Shown: positions 24,452 to 35,600 of the stretch, piece by piece
How positions within the stretch are numbered: position 1 is the stretch's first letter
Layout of the letters: every line of letters starts with the position of its first letter
From: Rohdeia mirabilis
GTDB taxonomy: Bacteria > Planctomycetota > UBA1135 > GCA-002686595
Assembly: GCA_007750655.1 (NCBI GenBank)
Contig: CP036290.1
Span: 1,178,001-1,242,000, forward strand
DNA length: 64,000 nt
Reading direction: 5' to 3'
Notes under the pieces: generated by a model
What the model was told of the DNA's origin: nothing
Database searches by the model: none
The model's input: only the letters and a program-made list of their open reading frames with translations
Program-made: the position numbers and the translations under genes

Positions 24452-25350
24452 TGCCCACCGCGGTCACCGACCCGGCCGAGCTGCTCGACGCCGACTTCCT
24501 CGACGCGTTGACGCGCCTGCGCATCGTCGCGCGGCGCGTGCCCCGCGGCGGACGCTTCGCCGACCAGTCTTCACAGGCGCTCGGAAGCGGCCTCGAGTTC
24601 AAGGACTACCGGCCGTACACGCCCGGCGACGACCTGCGCGCCATCGACTGGAACATCTACCGTCGCATGGGCCGCGTGTTCGTGCGGCTGTTCGAAGAGC
24701 TCGAGGATCTGCCGGTCTACCTGCTGCCCGACGTGTCGGCCTCGGCCTTCGTGGAGACGCCGCCCCGCGGTCGCGCCGGCCTGCGCGCGGCACTCGCGTT
24801 GGGCGCGGTCGCTCTGGGACAGCACGACTCCGTCGGCGTCTTCCCGTTCAGCGACGACCTGCGCATCGCCCTGCCGCCGAGCGCGGGCAAAGGACGGGTG
24901 TGGACGCTCGCGAACGCGATGGCGCGCATCGAGGTCGGCGGCGCCACCGACATCGAGCGCAGCCTCAAGCGTTTCGGTGCGATGCGGCTGCGGCGCGGCC
25001 TGGCCGTGATCGTCTCGGACTACTTCGATCCGCGCGGGATCGAGGCGCTGCGGGCCGGACTGCGCCACGTGCGCCACCAGGTGCTCTTCGTGCAACTCAC
25101 GCGACCCAGCGACTCGCGACCCGATCTCGAGGGCGACCTGCGGCTCGTCGACTGCGAGAGCGGTTCCGTCTGCGACGTGTCGGTGACGGGCGACGTGGTG
25201 CGGCGCTACCGCGAGGCCTACGCGCGCTTCGAAGGCGAGTTGATGGACGTGGCGCGCAAGCGCGGCGCGGGACTGTTGCGCCTCGACGTCGAGGAACCCG
25301 TCGTGCCGCAGTTGGCGAAGCTGTTCGAGAGCGGGACCCTGCGCGTCTGA
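24451..25350 (+). CDS. DUF58 domain protein
   Basis: 299 residues. The DUF58 core is clear: GSGLEFKDYRPYTPGDDLRAIDW, then VRLFEELED and a VWA-like remainder (YLLPDVSASAFVE, LAVIVSDYFDP). No membrane helix is present, unlike many DUF58 proteins, so it is probably cytosolic and membrane-peripheral. It is the standard partner of MoxR, whose stop overlaps its start, and the BatA-type gene begins 9 nt after its stop. Confidence 0.93.
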   Translation: MPTAVTDPAELLDADFLDALTRLRIVARRVPRGGRFADQSSQALGSGLEFKDYRPYTPGDDLRAIDWNIYRRMGRVFVRLFEELEDLPVYLLPDVSASAFVETPPRGRAGLRAALALGAVALGQHDSVGVFPFSDDLRIALPPSAGKGRVWTLANAMARIEVGGATDIERSLKRFGAMRLRRGLAVIVSDYFDPRGIEALRAGLRHVRHQVLFVQLTRPSDSRPDLEGDLRLVDCESGSVCDVSVTGDVVRRYREAYARFEGELMDVARKRGAGLLRLDVEEPVVPQLAKLFESGTLRV

Positions 25351-25359
25351 CCCCGATCC

Positions 25360-27063
25360 ATGAACCTCACCTCGCTCTCCGGCGCCGGCTTCTGGCTCGG
25401 TGCACTGGCTCTGGCCGGCGCCCTGTTCGCACTCCAGCGACTGCGCGTCCGCCACCGCGAAGTCACGGTCGTGACGACGCTCTTCTGGCGCGACGCGCTC
25501 GAGGAGACGCGGGCGCGCACGCTGATGGAGCGCTTCCGTCACCCGCTCGCCTACCTGTTGGCGTTGCTCGTGGCGTTGCTCGGTTGGCTGTCCTTCGGGG
25601 CGCCGATCGCCGATCGCGACGACGGTTCCGACCACCTGTTCGTGCTCGACGTCTCCGCGCCGATGGCGGTGGGGGAGCGGTTCGAGGAAGCGACGCGCGC
25701 GCTGATCGACGAGGTCCGCCGCACCGATCGCGCCCACAGGCACGTCGTGGCCTGCGGGTCCAGACTCGAGACGTTGCTCGCGCCGGGCGAGGACGAGCTG
25801 TTGCTCGAAGAGCGCCTCGCGGCCGTGGAGCCCGAGGCCTGCGCCCCCGGCGTCGAACGCGCGCTGCTCGTGCTGGCCCGGCGCGCGGGCGAGGATCCGC
25901 TGCTGGTGGTCCACCTGCTCGGCGACGCACCGGTGCGCACCGAAGTCCTGGCCCTGCTCGGTGATCGCACGCGCGTCGAGCGGATCCTGCCGGCCGGTTC
26001 GGACGCTGGGTCCCAGCGCGTCGCTCCGGCGATCGTGGACGTGGCCTGCGGTCCGTCGGCGTCCGGTCTCGACCGCGTCGACGTGTGGGCGCGCACCGTC
26101 GGTGGTCGCACCGACCTGGTGCTCGTCGACGGAGCGGACCGACGCACGCCGACGACGGTCGCGACGGCCGACGGACGGACGCTGTTCACGTTCGAGGACC
26201 TCGCCGGCGACGGTCGAGCGGTGACCGTCGAGTTCGAAGGCCCCGGCGCCGAGCCGCTGCGTGGCCGGGCCGAAGTCGTCCTGCCCGACCGTCGCGCGTT
26301 GCGCGTCGCCACCGTCGCGGATCTTCCGACGGGACTCGAGATGGCGCTGCGCTCGAACGCCGGCGTCGAGTTCGTCGAGCCTTCCAGGGCCGAGGTCGTC
26401 GTGCGCTACGTCGGCGACGACTTCGGCGGCGGTCTGCCGGCTCTCGAGCTCTCGACGGCGGACGGCGACGACGAAGCGTTCGTGCTCGTCCACGAGAGCG
26501 ACGCGGCCGACCCGCGCTCGCTGTTGTTCGAAGCTCTCGGCGACCTGGGTCTCGAGTGGATCGACGGCGACGAGTTGGCGACCGCGACCGGCCGTGCGAT
26601 CGAGCTCGGCGAGCGCGTCGGTCCGGTGCGCGCCTTCCGCCTGTGGGCCGAACTGTGCGGCAGCGGCGGTGCCTTCGCGCGCGACGCCGCCTTCCCGCTG
26701 GTCGTCGCGCGCGCGCTCGAGTGGCTCTCGGGTCGCGCCGATCCGCATTGGATCGTGCGCGCCGGCGATCCGCTGCCCGACGCGCGCGCCGCGTTCGAAC
26801 CGAACGGCGCCGAATCGACAGCCGCTCTCGACCCCGTCGGCGGCCAACTGGTCCCGCCGCGCGCGGGGCTCTACCGTTCTGGCGACGGAGCGGTCCTCAT
26901 CGCGGCCGGGCCCGCCGCGCGACCCTTCGACGACGCGGTGACGAGCCGCGATGCCGCCGCGCCGCCGTCGTCCGCCTTCGACCTGGCGAACCTCCTCCTC
27001 CTCCTTCTCGCCGGCCTCTTCGTCGTCGAGTGGAACCTCGTGCGTCGCGGACGCATGCCCTGA
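25360..27063 (+). CDS. BatA-type membrane protein with degenerate VWA domain
   Basis: 567 residues. The N-terminus (FWLGALALAGALFALQRLRVRHREVTVVTTLFWRD) is the BatA/N-terminal membrane domain, with a second helix near residues 65-83. A VWA-like domain follows, but its metal site reads DVSAPMA instead of DxSxS, so the third position is Pro and metal-dependent binding may be lost. The C-terminus has one more helix (LLLLLLAGLFVVEWNLV). It lies between DUF58 and the intact VWA gene, as expected for a Bat-like aerotolerance or complex-assembly operon. Confidence 0.85.
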   Translation: MNLTSLSGAGFWLGALALAGALFALQRLRVRHREVTVVTTLFWRDALEETRARTLMERFRHPLAYLLALLVALLGWLSFGAPIADRDDGSDHLFVLDVSAPMAVGERFEEATRALIDEVRRTDRAHRHVVACGSRLETLLAPGEDELLLEERLAAVEPEACAPGVERALLVLARRAGEDPLLVVHLLGDAPVRTEVLALLGDRTRVERILPAGSDAGSQRVAPAIVDVACGPSASGLDRVDVWARTVGGRTDLVLVDGADRRTPTTVATADGRTLFTFEDLAGDGRAVTVEFEGPGAEPLRGRAEVVLPDRRALRVATVADLPTGLEMALRSNAGVEFVEPSRAEVVVRYVGDDFGGGLPALELSTADGDDEAFVLVHESDAADPRSLLFEALGDLGLEWIDGDELATATGRAIELGERVGPVRAFRLWAELCGSGGAFARDAAFPLVVARALEWLSGRADPHWIVRAGDPLPDARAAFEPNGAESTAALDPVGGQLVPPRAGLYRSGDGAVLIAAGPAARPFDDAVTSRDAAAPPSSAFDLANLLLLLLAGLFVVEWNLVRRGRMP

Positions 27064-27068
27064 CCCAA

Positions 27069-27095
27069 CGGGACGGCGGCGCGCCGCGCGTCCCG
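27069..27095 (+). terminator. Hairpin between the two VWA-type genes
   Basis: CGGGACG (27069-27075) pairs with CGTCCCG (27089-27095), and the loop is itself the palindrome CGGCGCGCCG. No U tract follows. It may reduce transcription of the downstream gene or stabilise mRNA ends. Confidence 0.4.
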
Positions 27096-27111
27096 ACGAA
27101 CACGAACGACG

Positions 27112-29607
27112 ATGCGATTCCTCGAGCCCAACTTCCTGTGGCTGCTGCCGCTCGTGGTCGCGCTGTGGTTCTGGCCCCGCGCGGTCACGGGCCGGGCCGA
27201 CCTGCGGGCGTTCCTCCTGCGCGCGGCCGCGCTCGTGCTGGTCGTTCTGGCCCTCGCGCGTCCGGTGGTGGACACCAGCGTCGAACGCGGTGACGCGGTC
27301 GTCGTCCTCGACGCGAGCGACAGCGCGACCGCGGCGCCGGTACTTCCCGAGGGCGTGCGCGACTTCGTGCGCGGCGCTCGGCGCGCAGCGCTCGTGACGA
27401 TCGGTGCCGTGCAACTCGGCCCCAAGGACGCGGAGCTCTTCGACGCGCGCCTGTCGTTCGCGCGCGACGGTTCCAGTTCGCCGCTGGGAGCCGCGTTGGA
27501 GGCCGCCGGCGGACTCGTGCCGAGCGGCGTCCCCGGCGCGGTGCTGCTGTTCACCGATGCGCGCGCGACCCGGTCCGACTTCGCGGCCGGCGCCCAGGCT
27601 CTCGCGGAACGCGGCATTCCGACCTTCGTGTCGCGCACCAGTGCCACCGAGCCGAACGGTCTGCCGCTCTCGATCGAGCCGCTCGGGACCCTGCGCGTCG
27701 GACACACCGGCCGCGTGCGCGTGCGCGGTCTCGGGGCCACCGACAGCGTGCGCCTCGAGAGCGGCGACGGCGTCCTGGCGGAAGCGTTCGCGACCAGTGC
27801 GGACGGTCGCTTCGACGCCGTGCTCGAGTTCGAGCCGCCCACCGCCGGATTCGTCGCCGTGCGCGTCGTGGCCGCTGGCGGCGTCGCGGAGGCCACGCTG
27901 GCCGTGCAGGATCCGCTGCGCGTCGCCTATCTCGGCGGGCGCATCCAGGGCGGCGGCGAGGCGCTCGGCCAGCTGCTCGGCGCCGGCTTCGACGTTCGGA
28001 CGTCACCGCGCGCCGACGACGGCAGCCTCGACGAGGATGCCGCGGGCACGGTCGAGCGTCTGCTCGGCGACGCGCCTCTGGTCGTGCTCGACGACATGCC
28101 CGCCGAGGCGTTGCCGGAAGGACTGCTCGAGGAACTCGCGGAGCGCGTCGAGCAGCGCGGCACCGGACTGGTCATGTCGGGCGGTTCCGCGGCCTTCGGT
28201 CCCGGCGGCTACGCGGACACGGCGCTCGAAGCGGTGCTGCCGGTCGACTTCGTCCAGCGCGAGGAGAAGCGCGACCCGTCGACGACCCTCGTCGTCATCA
28301 TCGACACGTCGGGTTCGATGGGGGGCGAGCGCGTCCAACTCGCGAAGGAGGTCGCGCGCCTCGCGATCCAGCGCCTCCTGCCGCACGACAAGGTCGGTCT
28401 CGTCGAGTTCTACGGCGCGAAGCGTTGGGCGGCGCCGATCCAACCGGCCTCGAACCACATCGAGATCGAGCGCGCGATCAACCGCCTCGACGCCGGCGGC
28501 GGAACGGTCATCCTGCCCGCGATCGAAGAGGCCTACTACGGGCTCCAGAACATCGAGACGCGCTACAAGCACGTGCTCGTCCTGACCGACGGCGGCGTCG
28601 AGCGCGGCGCGTTCGAACCGCTGCTGCGCCGCATGGCCGACAAGGGGATGACGGTGTCGACGGTGCTGGTCGGCGGCAACCTGCACTCGGAGTTCCTGGT
28701 CGACATCGCCAACTGGGGCAAGGGCCGCTTCTACTCGGTCCCCAACCGGTTCAACATCCCCGAGGTCCTGCTCAAGCAGCCGACGAGCGCGCAGCTGCCC
28801 TCGTACCGCACGGGCAACTACGCCGTCGACGCGCGCGGCGGATCGGTCTGGTGGGGTGGTGAGCGTCCGACCGACCTGCCGGACATCGCCGGCTACGTGG
28901 AGAGCGAAGCGCGCCCCGGTGCGGACGTCACGCTCCAGGTGGCCGACACCGGGCAACCGCTCGCGGCCTCGTGGATGTGGGGCGCCGGGCGCGTCGGTGC
29001 GTTCATGACCGAACCGGTCGGCAGCGGCACCGAACCGTGGTCCGACTGGCCCGAGTACGGACGCTTCATGGGCCGTTTCCTCGCCCGCTGCGCGTCGCCC
29101 GACGACGGCCCGTACCGGTTCGAGGCGCGGCGTCAGGGCCACGAGGTCGTGGTGCTCGCGACGGCGCGCTTCGAAGGCGCGAACGCGAACGTGCGGCCCG
29201 CGGCGCGCACGTCCCAGGACCGCGCGTTCGACTTCGTCGAGGTCGGCCGCGGCATCTTCGAGGCGCGTCTCGCCAGCGATCCCGAGCGCGAGCTGTGGCT
29301 CGGCGTGGGACACACGGACGCGGGCGCACGGATGGTCGAGGACCGCCGACTCGTGGTGCCGTCCGCGAGCGTTCCCGAAGTCGCCGTCGATCCCGCCGAC
29401 CAGCTCGACCTCGATCGTCTCGCGGCTGCCACCGGTGGCGGCTCGCTCGCGACCACCGGCCTGCGCTTCGGTTCGCGCACGACGACCGGCGCCGTTCGCT
29501 CGCTGGCCCCGCTCCTCGCGCTGCTCGCCGTCCTGCTCTATCTCGTCGACGTCCTGCTGCGGCGACTGCCGCGCCGCGCCGCCTCCCAACGAGCGTCCGC
29601 TCGATGA
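27112..29607 (+). CDS. VWA domain / glutamine-amidotransferase-like membrane protein
   Basis: 831 residues. Two N-terminal helices (WLLPLVVALWFWP; FLLRAAALVLVVLALARPV) precede a class I amidotransferase-like domain (VAYLGGRIQGGGEALGQLL through SGGSAAFGPGGY) and a VWA domain with an intact metal site, DTSGSMGG near residue 398, then TVILPAIEEAY and LVLTDGG. A final helix lies near the C-terminus. This is the planctomycete type of VWA protein found behind MoxR/DUF58. It should protrude into the periplasm with the VWA domain binding a partner. Its stop is the TGA of an ATGA that starts a five-codon mini-ORF. Confidence 0.9.
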   Translation: MRFLEPNFLWLLPLVVALWFWPRAVTGRADLRAFLLRAAALVLVVLALARPVVDTSVERGDAVVVLDASDSATAAPVLPEGVRDFVRGARRAALVTIGAVQLGPKDAELFDARLSFARDGSSSPLGAALEAAGGLVPSGVPGAVLLFTDARATRSDFAAGAQALAERGIPTFVSRTSATEPNGLPLSIEPLGTLRVGHTGRVRVRGLGATDSVRLESGDGVLAEAFATSADGRFDAVLEFEPPTAGFVAVRVVAAGGVAEATLAVQDPLRVAYLGGRIQGGGEALGQLLGAGFDVRTSPRADDGSLDEDAAGTVERLLGDAPLVVLDDMPAEALPEGLLEELAERVEQRGTGLVMSGGSAAFGPGGYADTALEAVLPVDFVQREEKRDPSTTLVVIIDTSGSMGGERVQLAKEVARLAIQRLLPHDKVGLVEFYGAKRWAAPIQPASNHIEIERAINRLDAGGGTVILPAIEEAYYGLQNIETRYKHVLVLTDGGVERGAFEPLLRRMADKGMTVSTVLVGGNLHSEFLVDIANWGKGRFYSVPNRFNIPEVLLKQPTSAQLPSYRTGNYAVDARGGSVWWGGERPTDLPDIAGYVESEARPGADVTLQVADTGQPLAASWMWGAGRVGAFMTEPVGSGTEPWSDWPEYGRFMGRFLARCASPDDGPYRFEARRQGHEVVVLATARFEGANANVRPAARTSQDRAFDFVEVGRGIFEARLASDPERELWLGVGHTDAGARMVEDRRLVVPSASVPEVAVDPADQLDLDRLAAATGGGSLATTGLRFGSRTTTGAVRSLAPLLALLAVLLYLVDVLLRRLPRRAASQRASAR

Positions 29608-29621
29608 AGTCCACTCGATGA
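29604..29621 (+). promoter_or_regulatory. Five-codon mini-ORF linking two genes by ATGA overlaps
   Basis: ATG at 29604 overlaps the upstream stop (ATGA). It encodes MKSTR and ends in TGA at 29619-29621, which again overlaps the ATG at 29618 of the giant TPR gene. The region is a 14-bp tandem duplication of CTCGATGAAGT (29600 and 29614). A terminating ribosome could pass through two reinitiation events into the TPR gene. Whether the mini-ORF is translated is unknown. Confidence 0.5.
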
Positions 29622-32600
29622 AGTTCGCCGTTCCGACCGCTGTCCGCCTTCTGCTGCCGATCGTCGCCCTGTCCACTCCGCTCGTGGCGACGGGTCTGGC
29701 GGCGTCCGCCGTGACCGCGCCCGCGCCCGCGCTGTGCTCCAGCGCGCCGGTCGCGGCCGCGTACCGAGCGACCCGGGACGACCTTCCGCCCGCCTTCGCG
29801 AGCGCGCTCGAAGTGGCGCTCGAACGCGGCTTCGATGCCGACGCGCACGTCGAGCTGTATCGGCTCGCGATGCTCGAGTGGTCCGACATCGGTCCGCTGA
29901 TGGCGGCGCTCGACGACCTCGCCCTCGACGGAACGAGCGACGCCGCGCTGCGTGCGCGCTGTGGTTGGTTGCAGGCGCACCTGTCCTGGAACGACGGCGA
30001 ACTGGACGACGCGCGCCGCCGACTGCGCGACCTGGCCGAGACCGTGGACGACGCCGCGGTGTGGTGGTCGCTCGGGTGCGTGCACGACGCGCTCGACGAC
30101 CGCGAGAGCGCGAAGGACAGCTACCAACGGGCGCTCGACGCCGATCCCTCCGCGGCGCTCGAGGGCCAGCTGCGCTTGCGCCTCGCGATGCTGCCCATCG
30201 GACTCTCGGACGAGAGCGACGACGCCGCCGCCGAAGCACTGGTCGAGTTCGGATCGCGCGCCGCGCGGGACGAGGACGAGCGCAACCGGGCGGCGATCGT
30301 CCTTTCGCTCGACGGGCGCTTCGCCGAGGCGCTCGAGCTGTTCCAGGTCGGCGACGTCGCGCAGCAGAAGAGCGCCGAGACCTTCCGCCGCCAGCTGCGC
30401 CTGACCGAGTGGGCGCTCGCCGCGGAAGAGCCCGAGCGCGCGCAGCAACTGGCCTGGGACGCGGTCCACAGCGCCGGCCCGCGGCGCGACCGCCGCTACG
30501 CACTGGGGCTGCTCGTCGAAGCGCACCGTCTCGACGAGAGTCTCGAGGCCCTCATCGAACGCATCCAGTCCGACCCCGAGCGCAGCGACGAGTCGACGCA
30601 GGTCTGGATCGAGCTCCTGCGCGAGACGGGTCGCTTCGAGGAGGCGATGGACTGGTTCCGCGCGTCGGAGGAGGCCAGTGCGGGCGCCGACGAGGACCTG
30701 GTGGACGAAGTGCGTCGTCAGCTCCTCGACCTGTGTCGGGAGTGGGGGCGCGAGGACCTGCTCGAACAGGAGTACGCGCGCCTGATCGCCGCGAACCCCG
30801 CGTCGATCATCTGGCGCGAAGGACTGTCGCGCTTCCTGCTCGAGAAGGGGCGCGCGGACGAAGCGCGCGCCGTCTGGGCCGACTACCTGACCGATCCGAA
30901 GCTGCGTCGCTACCTGCTCACGGCGGCGGGATCGATGGCCGGCCTCGGACTCGACGATCTGGCGCTCGAAGCCTGCGAGGTCTGCATCGCCGCCGGACGC
31001 GAACCGCTCGGGGCGATGCTGTTCGCCAGCGACATGCACCGCCAACGCGGCCGCCTGGACGAGTCGTTGGCGCAGCTCGAGCGCATGCACGCCACCGCCC
31101 CCGCGGACGCGCCCGAACGCCTCGCCCTGGCCGAGGCATTCGAACGCATCGGTGCGCTGGAGCGCTCGGTCGAAGTGCTCGAAGGCGTGCGCGAAGCTCT
31201 CGGAGTCGAAGGACGCGCCGAGGACCTCGACATGCGCCTCGCGTGGCTCCTGTCCGAGGTCGATCGCGAGGACGACGCGCTCGCGCTGTGGACGGAACTC
31301 TGGCGGCGCGTCGATTCGCCCGGTCGCCGCCGCTACGTCGAAGAACGTCTGATGTCCGTCGCGTCGCGCCTCGGCGTCCTGGCCGACATCGCGATCGATC
31401 TCGAGACCAAGCTCGCCGCCGGTGAGGCCGACGATCGCGACGCGGGCCTGTTGGTCCAGCTCTACAGCCGCGTCAAGGACGCCGTCTCGGCCACCGAAGT
31501 GCTCGAGATGTTCCTCGCGAGCTCGGGTGGTTCGAAGCGCACCGAACTCGAGGAGAAGTCGCGGATCTTCCTCCAGTGCAACGACTACTACCGCTACGAG
31601 CGCACGCTGCGTGAGCTGATCGAGGTCGACCCGGAAGGCGCGCCCGACTACCTGCGCCAGCTGGCGATGAGCGCGCTCGAACGCGGCCAGGCGCGCGAGG
31701 CGCGCGAGATCCTCGAGGAACTCGTCCGCACCGAGCGCGGCACCGACAGTGCGGAGTTCGAGGCCGGCGTCCTGGCGTTGGCCGGTCTGCGCGAGGAGGC
31801 GGCGAGCGCCTACCGCCGCGGGATCGCCGCGAACCCCGACCGCATCGAGAACTTCCTCCTGCTCGCGAACGTGATGCGCGACCTCGGCGACCGCAACCGC
31901 GCCGTCGGGATGTTCCAGTACCTCGCCGAGCGCGCGGACCAGGACGACCTGTTCACGATCGCGATCGACGGGCTCCTCAACATGGAGGCCGGCGAACGGG
32001 CGCTGCGTTGGGCGCGGCGCTGTGCGCTCGAGCGGATCGCGAGCCGCGACGACAAGACCTACCTGTACCAGCTGGTCGCGGACCTGTCCGAACAGCTCGA
32101 CGACGAGGAGTTCATGGTGCGTGCGCTCGAAGGCGCACTACCGATCGCGGCCGAGCGGCGCGTGTCGCTCCTGCGCGAGCTCCTCGACCTGTCGACCCGG
32201 CGCGATCGCGTCCTGCGTTTCGGACGGCGTCTGGTCGGTTCGGGCCAACTGGTTCCGCCCGACGTCTACCTCCAGCTGGGCGAGACCTTCCTGAAGGCCG
32301 ACGACGTCGTCAGCGCCGCGCGGACGTTCGCGGTCGCGGACTCGCTCCAGGAGGCCAGTACCTTCCAACTCGACGTGGCCCGCATCTTCGAGCAGCAGCT
32401 CTACCTCGAGCGCGCGAAGGACGCCTACAGCCGCGCACTGATCGGTCGCGATGCCGACGTGGGGCTGCTCGCGAAGCTGGGCGAGATCCACGAACAGGTG
32501 GGGGACGACGCGTCCGCGTGGACCTACTACTCGCGGGCGATCGACCTGCTCATGTCGCGCCAGCCGCTCGTGGCGACGAAGTCGGTGGCGGTCGGAGGCA

Positions 32601-35600
32601 GCGACAACTCCTTCAACTTCTTCAGCGCTCGGAACGTCGACGACTACGACCAGTACCTGACGCGCTGTCGGACCGGGCTGCTCACGGCCGGCCGCGATCG
32701 CGAGGCGCTGCGCGGGCTCGTCCGGGACCAGATCGCGCTCCTGCACGCCGAACTGGCGGCGACGCTCGAGCAAGCCGACTCGGCGGACCGCGATCTGGCC
32801 CAGTTCCCACGGGTCGCGCGCCGAGCGGACTTCGCGCGCTCGCTGGCCCTCTCGACCGGGCTCGCGTTCGAGGTCGAGGCGTTCGACCTCGATCTGATTC
32901 GCAGCTTCCCGGGCGACGAGGGACTCCTGGCGCGACTCGTGTCGGCGCGCACGAACTGGGGCTTCCAGGGAGCGGCGCGACGACTGTGGGAGCAGGCCGA
33001 CGTGCCCGCCGAACGGCGCGAGGCCCTCGCGTACCAGTTCGCGGGGGGGGCGTCCGGAGCGACGCTCGACACGTCGGAAGGTTTCGACGCCCGAGTCGCG
33101 GTGCGGCGTATTCCGCGGCTCGTGGCCGATGGCGCGAGCGAGGACCTGCGTGCGCTGCTGCTCGCGATCCTGAGCGACCCGAACGCCTCCGAGGCGCTGG
33201 ACCCCGGAGCCCTGTTCTCGGCGGCCTGCGAGATCGACGACACCGAGGTGCGCTTCCGCGTCCTGCGGCTGTGGATCGATCGGAGTCTCGCGCGCACCGA
33301 TTCGTACGAGGTGCGGCGCGCGCTGGCCCTGGCCGCCAAGGCGTTGCCCGAGGACTACCGCGCGCTGCTCGAGGACCACGTCACCCGTTCGGTGCTCGGC
33401 GACGACGCGCGCGCCGCAGGCATGCTCGATCTCGTGCTCGAGCTCGAGGACAGCAGCGGTCGCGACCTCGTTACGGACGAACAGCTCGTCGACCTCGTCG
33501 ATCGCGCGTTCGAGTCTCGCGGCTACTGGGCCGTGTACCCGTTCTTCCGCGTTCTGCCGGACGAGGCGTTCGCGGGCGTCCTGCGCCGCACGTTGGTCAA
33601 GGTGCCCGAGTCGAGTCGCGCGGACTTCCTGCTGGATCTCGTGGGTGGCATGGATCGCCCGTTGGCCGCGGGTGCGGCGGAGCTCGTGCGCGGCGCGTTC
33701 CGCGACGCCGTGGCGAAGGTCGACAACCCCCAGTGGCTGACCTACACGCTGCAGCAGCTCGGGCAGTCGAAGCACGACCCGGCGCTCGCGCTGGACCTGA
33801 TCGACGAGTTCTGCGCGCGGTGGGGCGACGGACCGCAGTACCTCGGCACGCGGATCGGCGCGCTGTGTACGCTCGGACGCCGCGACGACGCGCTGGCCCT
33901 GATGTTCTCGCTGTACGAGGACGGGGTCCAGGTGGACGACGACGATTGGGAGCTGCGCCAGGCGATCCAGACCGCCGAGGCCGCGCTTCTTCCGGACAGC
34001 CTCGACGCGCTCGTCGAGCGGCAGATCGAGATCGGCGAGAGTACCGGTGACCTCGCGGACGCCCGCAGTCGCTGTCTCGTGCTGTACCGCCGCGCGTTCC
34101 AGCAGGACGGGACGCTGCGCTTCCACCGTTGGGCGGCCGAGCGCTGGCCCGACGACGTGGACGTGCTCGGCGAGTTGGCGGCTGCGCTGCGACGCGACGA
34201 GCCGGCCCGTTGGGAACGACTCGCCGTGCTCGAGCGGATCGCGGAGCTGGCCGAGCCCGGGAGCGAAGCCGCGGAGGACGCGCTGAAGGGCGTCGCGCGC
34301 TTCTGGAAGGACCTCGAGAACCCCGTCGAGGAGGAGCGCTGGGACGAGCTCGCCAAGGCTGCGCGCAAGGAGCGCCGCGCCCGCGAGAAGGCCGAACGCG
34401 CCGCGCGGAAGGCGGCCGAGGAAGCGGCCGAGAAGGAGGCCGAGCAGGAGGCCGACGACGTCGACCCGGAAGAGGGGAGCGCCGTCGCGACGATCGGCAC
34501 GCCCGTGGGCGGCTCGGTTTCCGCTGCCGCGTCGCTCACAACGGTTCCACCGGTGTCGTCCGGATCACCGTCTTCCGGATCACCGTCTTCCGGATCCACG
34601 GCGACCGGGTCGAGCGCCCCTTCCTCGACGTCGAGCAGCTCGGTGCCCGCCGTCGCGATGACGCCGGCGGCCCCGCTCGGCGGCTCGTCGACGGCGACGA
34701 TCGCCGTTTCGAGTGGTGGCGGCAGCTTCGTCGTCATGGACGACGGCACGTTCTTCGAGCTCGAGGAAGAGGCGGACGACGAACGGGGCGAGAAGGCGCC
34801 GCGCGCGAACCTGGCCACGATGGCGGGCGAACTCGCTGCGGATGCGCCCGACCTCGAGCTCGCGCGCGCGGTCTTCCGGCGCATGTGGCGCAGCTTCCCC
34901 GCCGACGACGACATGTTCTTCTTCTTCGGCGGCAACGCTGGCTTCGGCGGCTGGAACGGCGTTCCCGAGCGCTGGTCGGGGGAGGTGCCGCTCGACGTGC
35001 TCGACGTGATCGATCCCGAGGCGGCGACCGAGAGGCGCGCCGCGCTCGAGGCCGAAGCGGCGGCCTTGGCGGCGGCCGAAGCCGAGGCCGCGCTCGAAGC
35101 CGAAGCTGAAGGCGACGACGGTGCGGCCGACGACGGTGCGGCCGAAGACACGGCGGACGCGGACAGCGTCGACGTGCTCGACGCAGCCGCCGAGGAGCTC
35201 GCGTCCGAGGACGACGAAGGGATCGAAGCCGACGAGACGCCGAGCGACGCGGACGCTGCACCGGCCGCGACCGCCGAGCGCAAGAAGCGCGGCGGCCTCG
35301 ACGACCTGCGCGATCCACCCGCTCAGACCGTCGCCAAGACCTACGGCACCTACGAGGTCCTGGTCGAGATCGCAGAAGGCCGGGCCGAGATGGAGCGCCA
35401 GCTGCGCACCCGCACACCCGAGCAGTTGGACTTCTGCGGTCCGATCTTCGAAGCCATCGCGGCACGGGACCGACGTATCCTCAGCGCGGACGGCGCGCTG
35501 GACGCCCTGATCGAACGCTTCGACGCCGAGCGAGCGGGACGCATCGAACTCGAGCTCCTGCTGCAGCACCTGCTCGCCGGTCACGGGACCGAACGCGAGG

